Source: an uncultured Lachnospiraceae bacterium | Lineage (GTDB): Bacteria > Bacillota > Clostridia > Lachnospirales > Lachnospiraceae | Length of the DNA: 45,690 nucleotides | Direction: 5' to 3' | Assembly: GCA_900316075.1 (NCBI GenBank) | Contig: ONBT01000016.1 | Location: 1 to 45,690, forward strand | In this document: positions 7,364 to 15,280 of the stretch, in pieces | How the letters are laid out: each line of letters begins with the position of its first letter | Position numbering within the stretch: position 1 is the first letter of the stretch | Notes under the pieces: model-generated | What the model saw: the letters and a program-made list of their open reading frames with translations, nothing else | What the model was told of the DNA's origin: nothing | Database searches by the model: none | Program-made: the position numbers and the translations under genes

Positions 7364-7903
7364 ATGGCTGAGCACCACATTTATTTCACCCGCCACGGGT
7401 GGTCCGAATGGAACGAGGCAAACAAGATTTGCGGGGTCACGGATATTCCGCTCACCGAAAAGGGACGGGCTCAGGCCCGGGAACTGGGGCAGAAGTGTCT
7501 GGATGAGAAGCTTGACTTCGATACGATACTTGCCTCTCCCTTGAAGCGGGCCTATGAAACCGCGGAGATTGTGGCAGAGATGACCAGCAAGCCCCTTTTG
7601 ACAGAGCCCCGTCTCATCGAGCAGAACTTCGGCCGCTTTGAGGGAACGCCCCGGGACGGGGAAGAATTCAAAAAGATGAAGCAGGTCTTCACCTACCGCT
7701 ACGATGGTGGGGAGTCCATGATGATGATGGCCCAGCGCATCTACAACCTCCTCGACGACCTGAAGACCCGTAACCACACCTACCTTCTGGTCGCCCACAA
7801 CGGCATTTCCCGGGTCGTGAATTCCTACTTTCACGAAATGACGAACGAGGAGTACGCGGCCTTCGGAATCAAGAACTGCGGGATCCTGCGGTTTGATTTT
7901 TGA
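7364..7903 (+). CDS. Histidine phosphatase (phosphoglycerate-mutase-like) family protein
   Basis: A 179-residue cytosolic phosphatase. The catalytic motif FTRHGWSEWN lies at the N-terminus (His11 phospho-accepting), SPLKRAYETAEI and EQNFGRFEG follow, and the second histidine sits in LLVAHNG. This is the phosphoglycerate mutase/CobC branch; the substrate is undetermined. The ATG 7364 is preferred because GAGGAG (7347-7352) is placed for it; the GTG at 7352, which overlaps the preceding stop, would sit on that site. A run of four Met codons (ESMMMMAQR) in the middle is unusual but in frame. A terminator follows. Confidence 0.85.
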   Translation: MAEHHIYFTRHGWSEWNEANKICGVTDIPLTEKGRAQARELGQKCLDEKLDFDTILASPLKRAYETAEIVAEMTSKPLLTEPRLIEQNFGRFEGTPRDGEEFKKMKQVFTYRYDGGESMMMMAQRIYNLLDDLKTRNHTYLLVAHNGISRVVNSYFHEMTNEEYAAFGIKNCGILRFDF

Positions 7904-7924
7904 AAAGCCTGACGTATATTTTTA

Positions 7925-7968
7925 CGGCCTTGCCAGGAATAACATTCTTCCAGCAAGACCGCTTTTTA
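7925..7968 (+). terminator. Intrinsic terminator between the phosphatase gene and tex
   Basis: CGGCCTTGC pairs with GCAAGACCG (one bulge), with GGAAT/ATTCT partly pairing inside, followed by CTTTTTAT. Confidence 0.65.
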
Positions 7969-7978
7969 TGAGGAAAAC

Positions 7979-10255
7979 ATGGATATCATCAGACAGATTG
8001 CAGAAGAAACATCCCTCTCCGAAAAGCGTATCTCCGCCGCGGTCCAGCTCATGGATGAGGGCAATACCGTCCCTTTCATCGCCCGCTACCGGAAGGAAGC
8101 GACCGGGGCCCTGAATGACGAGGAACTCCGGAAGATTGCCGCAAGACTTGAATCTCTCAGAAATCTCGAAGAAAAGAAAGAGACCGTCCGGGCGGCCATC
8201 GATAGTCAGGGAAAACTCACTCCCGAACTGGTGAAAGCCATCGACAGGTGCATGACCCAGGCAGCCCTCGAAGACATCTACCGACCCTATAAGCAGAAGA
8301 AGCGGACCCGGGCTATGATTGCCAGAGAAAAGGGCCTGCAGGGTCTTGCTGATTTCGTTAAAGCAGAGAATGCAAAGCAACCGCTTGCGCAGGAGGCGGG
8401 AAAATACCTTTCAGAAGAAGTTGCCAGCGTAGAGGATGCCCTGGCCGGAGCTTCCGATATCATAGCTGAAGAAATTTCAGATGACGCGAATATCCGGGAA
8501 CAGGTGAGGAAACTGACCTGGGCCGACGGGACGCTTGTCACGGCGGAGAAGAAAGCAAAAGCCTCAAAAGCAGAAGGCTCCCCGGAAGGAAAAGAAAAGG
8601 GGGCAGGTAAAGCCTCCGCAGGAGGAACAGGCGCATCTGAAAAAGCGGCTTCTGTAAAGGCCGCCAAACTTGAAGAGCGCAGAAATATCTACCAGCAGTA
8701 CTTTGATGCGGAAGAATCCTTAAAGAAGATTCCCGGCCACCGGGTATTGGCTATCAACCGGGGCGAGAAGGAGGGCTTTCTTTCAGTAAAGATTTCCGTC
8801 GACAGTGAAGCCGCCTGTGAACGGATCGCGCGCTATATTATTCATCAGAAGAATAATCCGTATACGGCGCCTTTCCTGCAGAGTGCGATAGAAGACGCCT
8901 ATGACCGGCTGATTGCCCCGGCCATAGAGCGGGAAATCCGCAGTGACCTTACGGAAAAGGCAGAGGACGGGGCAATCGAAGTCTTCGCGGAAAACACCCG
9001 CCAGCTCCTCATGCAGCAGCCTCTTTCCGGCCGGACAGTTCTCGGCTGGGACCCGGCCTTTCGGACCGGCTGCAAGCTGGCCGTCGTTGATCCGACCGGA
9101 CGGGTTCTCGATACGACGGTCATATACCCGACTGCCCCCCAGAACAAGGTGGAAGAGGCCGAGGTCGTTCTTGACCGTCTGGTAAATAAGTACAACATCT
9201 CTGTCTTTTCCGTTGGAAACGGGACTGCTTCCCGGGAGTCGGAGCAGGTTATTGCCGATTTCTTTGAAAAGGAGAAGAAATCTCCCAAGCGGGCCGGGAA
9301 AGAGCCTTTGAAATATGTAATCGTAAGCGAAGCCGGGGCTTCGGTCTACAGCGCATCGCCGCTGGCTACGGAAGAGTTTCCCACCTTTGATGTCGGTCAG
9401 CGCTCGGCGGCTTCGATTGCTCGCCGCCTGCAGGACCCTCTGGCGGAACTCGTGAAGATTGACCCCAAGGCCATGGGCGTCGGTCAGTACCAGCACGACA
9501 TGAATCAGAAAAAACTGGGCGAAAGTCTGACCGGAGTTGTCGAGTCCTGCGTCAATGCGGTAGGCGTCGACCTGAACACAGCTTCCTTTTCCCTGCTTTC
9601 CTATGTGGCCGGCATCACGCCTCAGGTGGCGAAGAATATCGTGGCCTACCGGGAGGAGAACGGACGATTCAAAAACCGCCGCCAGCTTCTGAAGGTGCCC
9701 AAGCTCGGACCCAAGGCATTCGAGCAGTGTGCCGGTTTCCTGCGGATTTCAGGCGGGGATGAGCCCCTCGATGGCACAGGGGTTCACCCGGAATCCTATG
9801 CGGCGGTTAAAGCCCTCCTTCAGGAGTTAGGCTTTTCAAAGTCTGCTGGGGTTTCCTCCTTCCGGGATGCGAAGAAGAAGGTGAAGAATGTAAAAGAAGA
9901 GGCGGCAAAACTCGGTCTCGGAGTGCCGACCCTGACGGACATTCTGAACGAACTCGAAAAACCCGGACGGGACCCCAGAGAGGACGCTCCGGCCCCCATC
10001 CTCAAGGCCGGCGTCCTTTCCATGGAGGACCTGACCCCCGGCATGCACCTGAAGGGTACTGTCCGGAACGTCGTCGACTTCGGAGCCTTCGTGGATATTG
10101 GGGTACATGAGGATGGCCTTGTCCACATCTCAAAACTGGCCGATCATTATGTGAAGAATCCCATGGAAGTCGTGAAGGTAGGGGACATTGTCGATGTAAC
10201 AGTGCTTTCCGTGGATATGACCAGAAAGCGGATTTCACTGTCTATGGTTGATTGA
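7979..10255 (+). CDS. tex: Tex-family S1 RNA-binding protein with a low-complexity insert
   Basis: A 758-residue Tex homologue, a nucleic-acid-binding factor linked to transcription. An N-terminal helical Tex domain (KRISAAVQLMDEGNTVPFIARYRKEATG) is followed by the YqgF-like domain (GWDPAFRTGCKLAVVD), the helix-hairpin-helix pair (VAGITPQVAKNIVAYREENG, VPKLGPKAFEQCAGFLRI) and a C-terminal S1 domain (GTVRNVVDFGAFVDIG). Residues about 190-232 form a Lys/Ala/Gly/Glu-rich stretch (KASKAEGSPEGKEKGAGKAS and on) where most Tex proteins pass directly from LVT to the YFD motif. The start ATG 7979 follows AGGAAAAC. It is probably monocistronic between two hairpins. Confidence 0.95.
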   Translation: MDIIRQIAEETSLSEKRISAAVQLMDEGNTVPFIARYRKEATGALNDEELRKIAARLESLRNLEEKKETVRAAIDSQGKLTPELVKAIDRCMTQAALEDIYRPYKQKKRTRAMIAREKGLQGLADFVKAENAKQPLAQEAGKYLSEEVASVEDALAGASDIIAEEISDDANIREQVRKLTWADGTLVTAEKKAKASKAEGSPEGKEKGAGKASAGGTGASEKAASVKAAKLEERRNIYQQYFDAEESLKKIPGHRVLAINRGEKEGFLSVKISVDSEAACERIARYIIHQKNNPYTAPFLQSAIEDAYDRLIAPAIEREIRSDLTEKAEDGAIEVFAENTRQLLMQQPLSGRTVLGWDPAFRTGCKLAVVDPTGRVLDTTVIYPTAPQNKVEEAEVVLDRLVNKYNISVFSVGNGTASRESEQVIADFFEKEKKSPKRAGKEPLKYVIVSEAGASVYSASPLATEEFPTFDVGQRSAASIARRLQDPLAELVKIDPKAMGVGQYQHDMNQKKLGESLTGVVESCVNAVGVDLNTASFSLLSYVAGITPQVAKNIVAYREENGRFKNRRQLLKVPKLGPKAFEQCAGFLRISGGDEPLDGTGVHPESYAAVKALLQELGFSKSAGVSSFRDAKKKVKNVKEEAAKLGLGVPTLTDILNELEKPGRDPREDAPAPILKAGVLSMEDLTPGMHLKGTVRNVVDFGAFVDIGVHEDGLVHISKLADHYVKNPMEVVKVGDIVDVTVLSVDMTRKRISLSMVD

Positions 10256-10314
10256 AAAAGCTTATTCTTCGGATTCGGGTGGGTTTACCTTTAGTTTACC
10301 CTTGCACAGTATTA

Positions 10315-10352
10315 TCCGGTCATGATCGAAAGCGGTCATGGCCGGATTTCTA
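10315..10352 (+). terminator. Strong hairpin after tex (terminator or SDR leader)
   Basis: A 13-bp stem with two G-U pairs joins 10315-10327 (TCCGGTCATGATC) and 10334-10346 (GGTCATGGCCGGA), closed by a GAAA-type loop and followed by TTTCTATTAT. A TATTAT box (10310-10315) abuts its 5' edge, so it could also be the first structure of the SDR mRNA. Confidence 0.6.
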
Positions 10353-10430
10353 TTATACCCCTCAATTTTCTTCCGGCCTTATCTTTGCAAAATACTGTTT
10401 CCCATGAAGATGGGCAGAAGGGAAATTATC

Positions 10431-11504
10431 ATGAACGAAAACGCTTATGCAGGAGAAAATACCATCTATCTCGTGACCGGGGCTGCCGGGTTCCTCGGCT
10501 CCAATGTATGCCGGGAACTGATTGCCCATGGGCAGAAGGTCCGGGCCTTTGTCCTTCCCAATGACTTGTCGGCCAAGTATATCCCAGATGGAGTTGAAAT
10601 TGTCTACGGAGACCTCACGGATACCGCCTCTCTCGAAAAATTTTTCATGATTCCGGACGGAATGACTTCCATCTGTCTCCACATTGCCAGCATCGTGACC
10701 ATCAGTCCCGACTACAGCCAGGTGGTCATGGACGTAAATGTCGGCGGGACCAAGAATATTCTCCGCATGGTAAAGGCCCATCCCGAGTGCAAAAAGCTTG
10801 TCTATTGTTCTTCGACCGGAGCAATTCCGGAAAAACCGATGGGAGTCAAAATGCAGGAAATCGACCACTTCGATGCGGACAGCGTGGTCGGCTGCTATTC
10901 CCAGTCCAAGGCTCTGGCTACCCAGGCTGTTCTGGACGCAGTGAAAAACGAAGGCATCGATGCAACTGTCGTTCATCCGAGCGGAATCCTCGGCCCTAAT
11001 GATTATGCGGTTGGCACAGTGACCGGAACTCTGATTCAGATCATCAACGGCAAGATGCAGGGCGGAATTGCCGGTTCCTTCAACCTCTGCGATGTACGTG
11101 ACCTGGCCCACGGCCTCATTATGGCTGGCACCCGGGGCCGCAAGGGAGAGTGCTACATTCTTGGCAACGATGTCGTCACATTCAAAGACTTCTCCAATAT
11201 GGTGGCGGATGAAGCCGGCGTCAAGCGGGTAAAACTCTTTCTTCCCGTGAAGATAGCCTATTTCCTGGCCAAGCAGGCGGAGAAGAAGGCAAAGAAGACC
11301 GGAAAGAAGCCGGTTCTTACGAGCTTTGCCGTATACAACCTCGCCCGCAACAACGCCTTTGATTCCTCCAAGGCCGAAGAGGAACTGGATTATCATACCA
11401 GAAGCTACAAGGAGACCATCCACGACATGATTGCCTGGATGAAGGAAGACGGCCTGATTGGGGTGGGCTGCGCAAATACCGCCACTGCTTCGGCTCAGGC
11501 CTGA
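10431..11504 (+). CDS. Extended short-chain dehydrogenase (NAD-dependent epimerase/dehydratase family)
   Basis: A 357-residue protein. The Rossmann motif TGAAGFLG lies near the N-terminus and the catalytic YSQSK motif in the middle (GCYSQSKALATQAVLDAVK). ATVVHPSGILGPNDYA and ILGNDVVTFKDF are usual for the extended SDRs related to dihydroflavonol reductases. Substrate is unknown. The ATG 10431 has AGAAGGGAAATT upstream; an in-frame ATG at 10338 would start inside the hairpin leader and lacks a site. Residues about 270-300 are rich in Lys (KQAEKKAKKTGKKPV) and probably cap the substrate domain. A clear terminator follows, so the gene is monocistronic. Confidence 0.85.
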   Translation: MNENAYAGENTIYLVTGAAGFLGSNVCRELIAHGQKVRAFVLPNDLSAKYIPDGVEIVYGDLTDTASLEKFFMIPDGMTSICLHIASIVTISPDYSQVVMDVNVGGTKNILRMVKAHPECKKLVYCSSTGAIPEKPMGVKMQEIDHFDADSVVGCYSQSKALATQAVLDAVKNEGIDATVVHPSGILGPNDYAVGTVTGTLIQIINGKMQGGIAGSFNLCDVRDLAHGLIMAGTRGRKGECYILGNDVVTFKDFSNMVADEAGVKRVKLFLPVKIAYFLAKQAEKKAKKTGKKPVLTSFAVYNLARNNAFDSSKAEEELDYHTRSYKETIHDMIAWMKEDGLIGVGCANTATASAQA

Positions 11505-11506
11505 TT

Positions 11507-11523
11507 TTCTTGAGAATAATATA
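11507..11523 (-). repeat. Left copy of a 17-bp perfect inverted repeat
   Basis: TTCTTGAGAATAATATA; its exact reverse complement is at 15223-15239. The two copies bracket the isomerase, GH1 and araC genes. Confidence 0.75.
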
Positions 11524-11536
11524 AATCTCCCTCTTT

Positions 11537-11570
11537 GGACAGCCGGCAGTCTTTCCGGCTGTCCTTTTGT
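11537..11570 (+). terminator. Intrinsic terminator of the SDR gene
   Basis: GGACAGCCGG (11537-11546) pairs perfectly with CCGGCTGTCC (11555-11564), followed by TTTTGTATTT. Confidence 0.9.
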
Positions 11571-11700
11571 ATTTGTGAAAAATGTTTCTAAATTTGAAAC
11601 GAAATTACTATCACATGAGGCTTTTATGAATTATTATTATGACACTGAATGAAAAGGCCGGTTCACTTCATAAATAAGCTCTTGAAAGGCGGGAAAGTCC

Positions 11701-12588
11701 ATGTATACAGGCGTACAGCAGATTATGCTGGGAAAAGCCATAAAAAATGAAAGCGATGCCGAAAAAGCATTAGCCCGGATCAAAGCTGCCGGTTATGATG
11801 GGCTGGAACTTAACCAGTTCATGATTCATCCTTCGTCATTTCTCGTAAAGATGATGACGAAGGCAGCCGGCATGCCGGTGGGCTCTGCCGGAAAGCTGGA
11901 CTGGCACCGGCTTATGAAGGAGAGCGGACTTTTTGTCCTGACCCTCCATACGGACCTTGGCTCCATTGAACGGGATCCGGCTGCAGTGGCCGAAGAAGCA
12001 AAAAGCTTCGGGACAGATACCCTTATCATCACCGGCATGTACCGCTATGATTATTCCTCCATTTACAGCGTCAAAGGCCTGGCGGAGCGCCTGAACAAGG
12101 CAGGAGATTCTCTTCGGAAGGAGGGTGTGAAGCTCCTCTATCATAATCACAATATTGAGCTCTCTCTGCTTTCAGGAGCAGGAGAAAATAGTGCAAATGA
12201 GCCATCCCGGGCCTATGATATCCTGATCAGTGAGACGGATTCTGACCTTGTCGGCTTTGAATTCGATTCCTACTGGTTCACGGACGGGGGCGGAGATGTT
12301 GCCTGGTGGATGAGGCGGCTGGGAAAGCGCATGAAAATGTGGCACGTGACCGACCGGGGCAGCCGGCAGAGAGGCGTTTCCATGACTCCAATCCTGAAGG
12401 AAGATACAGTGGAGCTGGGAACCGGAAATATGAACCTATGCAATCTGCGGGACATTGCAGTTGATAACGGCGTATCCTCTGTTGTTCTGGAAACCCACCA
12501 GAACTTTATCGAAAATGATCCGCTGAAAAGTCTGGAACTCAGTGCCAAATGGCTGAATAAAAATATCAAAGGAGAACAAAGAACATGA
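11701..12588 (+). CDS. Sugar phosphate isomerase/epimerase (AP-endonuclease 2-type TIM barrel)
   Basis: A 295-residue TIM-barrel protein of the xylose-isomerase-like family (IolE/IolI-like). Visible marks are AAGYDGLELNQF, TLHTDLGS, LLYHNHNIEL, GFEFDSYWF and WHVTDRG, which place Glu, His and Asp metal ligands at the usual strand ends. It probably epimerises or isomerises a sugar or keto-sugar. It overlaps the following GH1 gene by ATGA, so the two act together: the GH1 enzyme releases a sugar that this enzyme may process. The ATG 11701 has GAAAGGCGGG upstream. The 130-nt leader after the terminator contains a GTTTC-N7-GAAAC palindrome (11584-11600) but no convincing promoter boxes. Confidence 0.8.
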   Translation: MYTGVQQIMLGKAIKNESDAEKALARIKAAGYDGLELNQFMIHPSSFLVKMMTKAAGMPVGSAGKLDWHRLMKESGLFVLTLHTDLGSIERDPAAVAEEAKSFGTDTLIITGMYRYDYSSIYSVKGLAERLNKAGDSLRKEGVKLLYHNHNIELSLLSGAGENSANEPSRAYDILISETDSDLVGFEFDSYWFTDGGGDVAWWMRRLGKRMKMWHVTDRGSRQRGVSMTPILKEDTVELGTGNMNLCNLRDIAVDNGVSSVVLETHQNFIENDPLKSLELSAKWLNKNIKGEQRT

Positions 12589-13868
12589 AAGATTTTCTGA
12601 CAGGAGCAGCAACAGCAGCTCATCAGGTGGAAGGCAACAATACCCATTCCGACTATTGGCTCATGGAACACATGAAAAATACGGACTTTGCCGAGCCCTC
12701 GGGCGAGGCTTGTGACCACTATCACCGCTATAAGGAAGACATAGATCTTCTGAAAAAGGCCGGACTCAATGCCTACCGCTTTTCCATCGAGTGGGCAAGA
12801 ATCGAGCCGGATGAGGGAAAGTTTGATGAGGCTGAGATTCAGCACTATCGGGATGTCCTCACCTATTGTCACGAAAACGATATTGAGCCCGTAGTGACCC
12901 TCTATCACTTCACCTCCCCGGCCTGGCTGATGGGAAAAGGCGGCTGGGAGGATGACTCCGTCGTCAACTTTTTCGAGCACTATGTGAAAAAGATCATGAC
13001 GGAACTCGGAAGCCTCATGCACTATGTGGTTACCCTGAATGAGGCCAATATGGGCATCCAGATCGCCGAAATCATGGAGCGCTACAAGAAGCAGATGATG
13101 GCTGCGGCCGCTGCACAGAAAGATACACCGAATGCCGAGGGTATTGCCCAGGTCGGCATGAACTTCAACACCATGATGGCGAAGATGGCTGCCAAGAAGG
13201 CGGAAAACAAGAAGTTTTTCGGTGTTGAAGAACCCCAGACTTTCGTTTCCGCCCGGACTGCTCACGGAGATGAACTCGTCATGAAAGCCCATATGGCGGC
13301 GAGAAAGGCCATTCATGAAATCTGCCCGGATGTGAAGGTGGGCTTGTCCCTTTCCCTTCATGATGTGCAGTGGTTGCCCGGCGGAGAGGAGAATGCAAAA
13401 AAGGCCTGGGATCAGGACTTCTCCCATTATTTATATGCCATCAAGGACGATGACTTCATCGGGGTCCAGAACTATACCCGGTCCCTTTTCGGCCCCGACG
13501 GCCTGCTTTCTGTTCCCGAAGGGGCGGACAAGACCCAGATGGACTATGAGTTCTATCCCCTGGCCCTTGAGCACGTAGTACGCCGTGTCATCAAAGAATC
13601 CGGTCTCCCTGTCATCGTGACGGAAAACGGAATTGCCACGACCGATGACCGCCGCCGGCAGACCTTCATCAAGTGCGCTTACGATGGGGTAAAAGCCTGC
13701 GTGGCGGACGGCCTTCCCGTGAAAGGCTATTTCTACTGGTCCCTGCTGGATAATTTCGAATGGCAGAAGGGCTTTTCAATGACCTTCGGTCTCACGGCCG
13801 TCGACCGGTCGACCCAGAAGCGAACCCCGAAAGACAGCCTGTATCTTTTAGGACAGCTGGCACAGTAA
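12585..13868 (+). CDS. GH1 beta-glucosidase-type glycoside hydrolase
   Basis: A 427-residue GH1 TIM-barrel enzyme, cytosolic, without signal peptide. FLTGAATAAHQVEG opens the protein, YRFSIEWARIEP follows, the acid/base is Glu153 in TLNEAN and the nucleophile Glu347 in VTENG; FYWSLLDNFEW gives the aglycone-side motif. The acid/base motif is normally TLNEPN, so Pro is replaced by Ala. The N-terminal part lacks an obvious phosphate-binding signature, so a beta-glucosidase or beta-galactosidase acting on unphosphorylated sugar fits the neighbouring GPH symporters (which do not phosphorylate). It overlaps the isomerase gene by 4 nt (ATGA). Confidence 0.88.
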   Translation: MKDFLTGAATAAHQVEGNNTHSDYWLMEHMKNTDFAEPSGEACDHYHRYKEDIDLLKKAGLNAYRFSIEWARIEPDEGKFDEAEIQHYRDVLTYCHENDIEPVVTLYHFTSPAWLMGKGGWEDDSVVNFFEHYVKKIMTELGSLMHYVVTLNEANMGIQIAEIMERYKKQMMAAAAAQKDTPNAEGIAQVGMNFNTMMAKMAAKKAENKKFFGVEEPQTFVSARTAHGDELVMKAHMAARKAIHEICPDVKVGLSLSLHDVQWLPGGEENAKKAWDQDFSHYLYAIKDDDFIGVQNYTRSLFGPDGLLSVPEGADKTQMDYEFYPLALEHVVRRVIKESGLPVIVTENGIATTDDRRRQTFIKCAYDGVKACVADGLPVKGYFYWSLLDNFEWQKGFSMTFGLTAVDRSTQKRTPKDSLYLLGQLAQ

Positions 13869-13870
13869 AA

Positions 13871-13923
13871 CTGAAAGCTGGAACCTCTTACTCTATGGAA
13901 TTCCCGGAAACGCAGGCTTTCAG
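13871..13923. other. Possible long-range hairpin in the convergent gap between GH1 and araC
   Basis: CTGAAAGC (13871-13878) and GCTTTCAG (13916-13923) are perfect complements separated by 37 nt. The right arm covers the araC stop codon. No U-tract follows on either strand, so a terminator role is uncertain. Confidence 0.3.
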
Positions 13924-15155
13924 GTCGGATCCTTGTCCTGGCCACTTCTTTTCTGACGAAATTCCGTAGGCGTCATGGCAAACTGTTTCCGGAAGACTTT
14001 GACAAAATAATTGTTGTCCGGGTAGCCTACCCGGAAGGAAATATCCTGAATCGGAAGCGATGTGGAAATGAGCAGCTCGGCTGCTTTTTCACATCGCTTT
14101 TCTGCTATATACTCCCGGATGGTACGGCCGGTATCGGCCTTGAAAAGCTCGGAAATATGGGATTTGGAATAGCCGGTATCTTCCGTGATGTCTTCCATTC
14201 GAATGTCGTCTGAAAGATGGAGACGGATATATGCAAGGACTGCCTTTGTTTCGGCGGAGCAGCCCTTTGTCTCTTCCCGGTTTTCCCGGACGGCCTCGCA
14301 AAGGTCCCTGAGGAGCCGGTCCATGGTGCGGAGCTGCTCGGCCATTGAAGATGCCTTCATGGACTGCTGGGCCTGGAATTGGGTCAGCTCGTCAATAATG
14401 ACAACGGAGAGACCGCCTTCTTCCGCGGCCTTCCGCCAGAGAGCCCGCAGGATGGACATGGAGACCATGGGGTCCTGGTAGAGGGGAAGGAGTGAAATGG
14501 CCTGATGGTCGGAATACCGGACGGTCATGGTCCGGAACTGACGCAGTGCCTTCTCTGTCTCTCCGTGGCGGATATAACCGAGCAGCCGGTTTTCCACTTC
14601 ATATTTCTGTCGGATGTCGGCAATCTGTCGGTCGTCTTTGTCTTCTTCGGAAAGCTCATCTGAATCTCGAATCTCCTCATAGAAGCCTTTCAGATATCGG
14701 ATACTATAGACCGGAATGGCAGGCTCCAGGGACCGTAGAATGCTAAGCACGGTTTTCATTACATATTCAGCATCCAGGACGGGATATGCACTGCAGTAAA
14801 TGTAGAGGAGCCGTCTCTGGGAAAGGGTCAGAGGTATCCCCTCCGTGTCCCTGTCTATGGAGGCTGCCGTACTTGGAGCTGTAGAGAAAGGACCAATCAG
14901 AAATGTTTCCCCCTGAAAACGAAAGAAAACAAGCACCAGGTGCAACTTGTCTGAAAGGACATAAAAGACATTGTCCCGGATGGAAGAGAGGAGTGTTGTC
15001 AGGCCCTCCTCAGTAAAAAAAGGCTGCAGCTGAGGCCGGAAACAGTATTTTTCTTCAAAAGCTTCCAGATCCTTTCCATCGGGTCTCAGCATCATGACAT
15101 TGCAGGAAAAGAGGCGGCGGCAGAGGTCCGTTAAAAAGACATTTTCATCGGTCAT
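13920..15155 (-). CDS. AraC-family transcriptional regulator of the glycan-use region
   Basis: A 411-residue regulator. The N-terminal half (LCRRLFSCNVMMLRPDG, then FFRFQGETFLIGPFS) looks like a ligand-sensing domain rather than a cupin. The C-terminal about 100 residues are a classical double helix-turn-helix: AYIRLHLSDDIRMEDITEDTGYSKSHISELFKADTG, then QDISFRVGYPDNNYFVKVFRKQFAMTPTEFR. ATG 15155 has GGAGAA 6 nt upstream; the TTG at 15173 is in the leader. It is divergent from the GPH symporter and convergent with GH1. Direct GTACAAA repeats lie in the shared promoter region, so it probably activates the symporter gene and perhaps the GH1/GH2 genes in response to a sugar. Confidence 0.9.
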   Translation of the reverse strand: MTDENVFLTDLCRRLFSCNVMMLRPDGKDLEAFEEKYCFRPQLQPFFTEEGLTTLLSSIRDNVFYVLSDKLHLVLVFFRFQGETFLIGPFSTAPSTAASIDRDTEGIPLTLSQRRLLYIYCSAYPVLDAEYVMKTVLSILRSLEPAIPVYSIRYLKGFYEEIRDSDELSEEDKDDRQIADIRQKYEVENRLLGYIRHGETEKALRQFRTMTVRYSDHQAISLLPLYQDPMVSMSILRALWRKAAEEGGLSVVIIDELTQFQAQQSMKASSMAEQLRTMDRLLRDLCEAVRENREETKGCSAETKAVLAYIRLHLSDDIRMEDITEDTGYSKSHISELFKADTGRTIREYIAEKRCEKAAELLISTSLPIQDISFRVGYPDNNYFVKVFRKQFAMTPTEFRQKRSGQDKDPT

Positions 15156-15167
15156 TGTCGATTCTCC

Positions 15168-15194
15168 GTACAAAAATACTAATTCGTGTACAAA
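15168..15194 (+). promoter_or_regulatory. Direct repeat suited to AraC binding
   Basis: GTACAAA at 15168-15174 and again at 15188-15194, 20 bp apart (two helical turns). The second copy lies beside the position expected for the -35 of a promoter with TATACT at 15209-15214 and no good -35, as in AraC-activated promoters. Confidence 0.5.
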
Positions 15195-15222
15195 CCTTCT
15201 GCCTTCAATATACTATAAGCCC

Positions 15223-15239
15223 TATATTATTCTCAAGAA
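15223..15239 (+). repeat. Right copy of the 17-bp perfect inverted repeat
   Basis: Exact reverse complement of 11507-11523, placed between the araC-symporter promoter region and a leader hairpin. Confidence 0.75.
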
Positions 15240-15264
15240 GAAATCCACGGGGGATTTCGTTTTT
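15240..15264 (+). terminator. Terminator-like hairpin in the leader of the GPH symporter
   Basis: GAAATCC (15240-15246) pairs with GGATTTC (15252-15258) over a 5-nt loop, then GTTTTT. It lies directly before the GGAGG of the symporter gene. The neighbouring upstream gene is divergent, so it is not its terminator; it may be an attenuator or stop antisense read-through coming from the GH1 gene. Confidence 0.6.
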
Positions 15265-15280
15265 CCGGAGGTTATGAAAG

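Noticed and set aside
7721-7733. ATG repeat run (four Met codons) in the histidine phosphatase as a slippage tract
   Set aside because: It is a trinucleotide run in frame, so gain or loss of a unit would not break the frame, and the protein is intact.
10284-10301. Tandem GTTTACC repeats before the SDR gene as an operator
   Set aside because: Only two 7-nt copies, no matching promoter spacing, and no second example in the window.
10362-11423. 353-codon minus-strand frame opposite the SDR gene
   Set aside because: Shadow frame; the plus strand has clear TGxxGxxG and YxxxK motifs.
11584-11600. GTTTC-N7-GAAAC palindrome upstream of the isomerase gene as a LacI-type or cre site
   Set aside because: It does not match the cre consensus, has only 5-bp arms in AT-rich sequence, and no promoter could be placed around it.
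12270-13427. 385-codon minus-strand frame opposite the isomerase end and GH1
   Set aside because: It crosses the overlap of two well-supported plus-strand genes and resembles no family.
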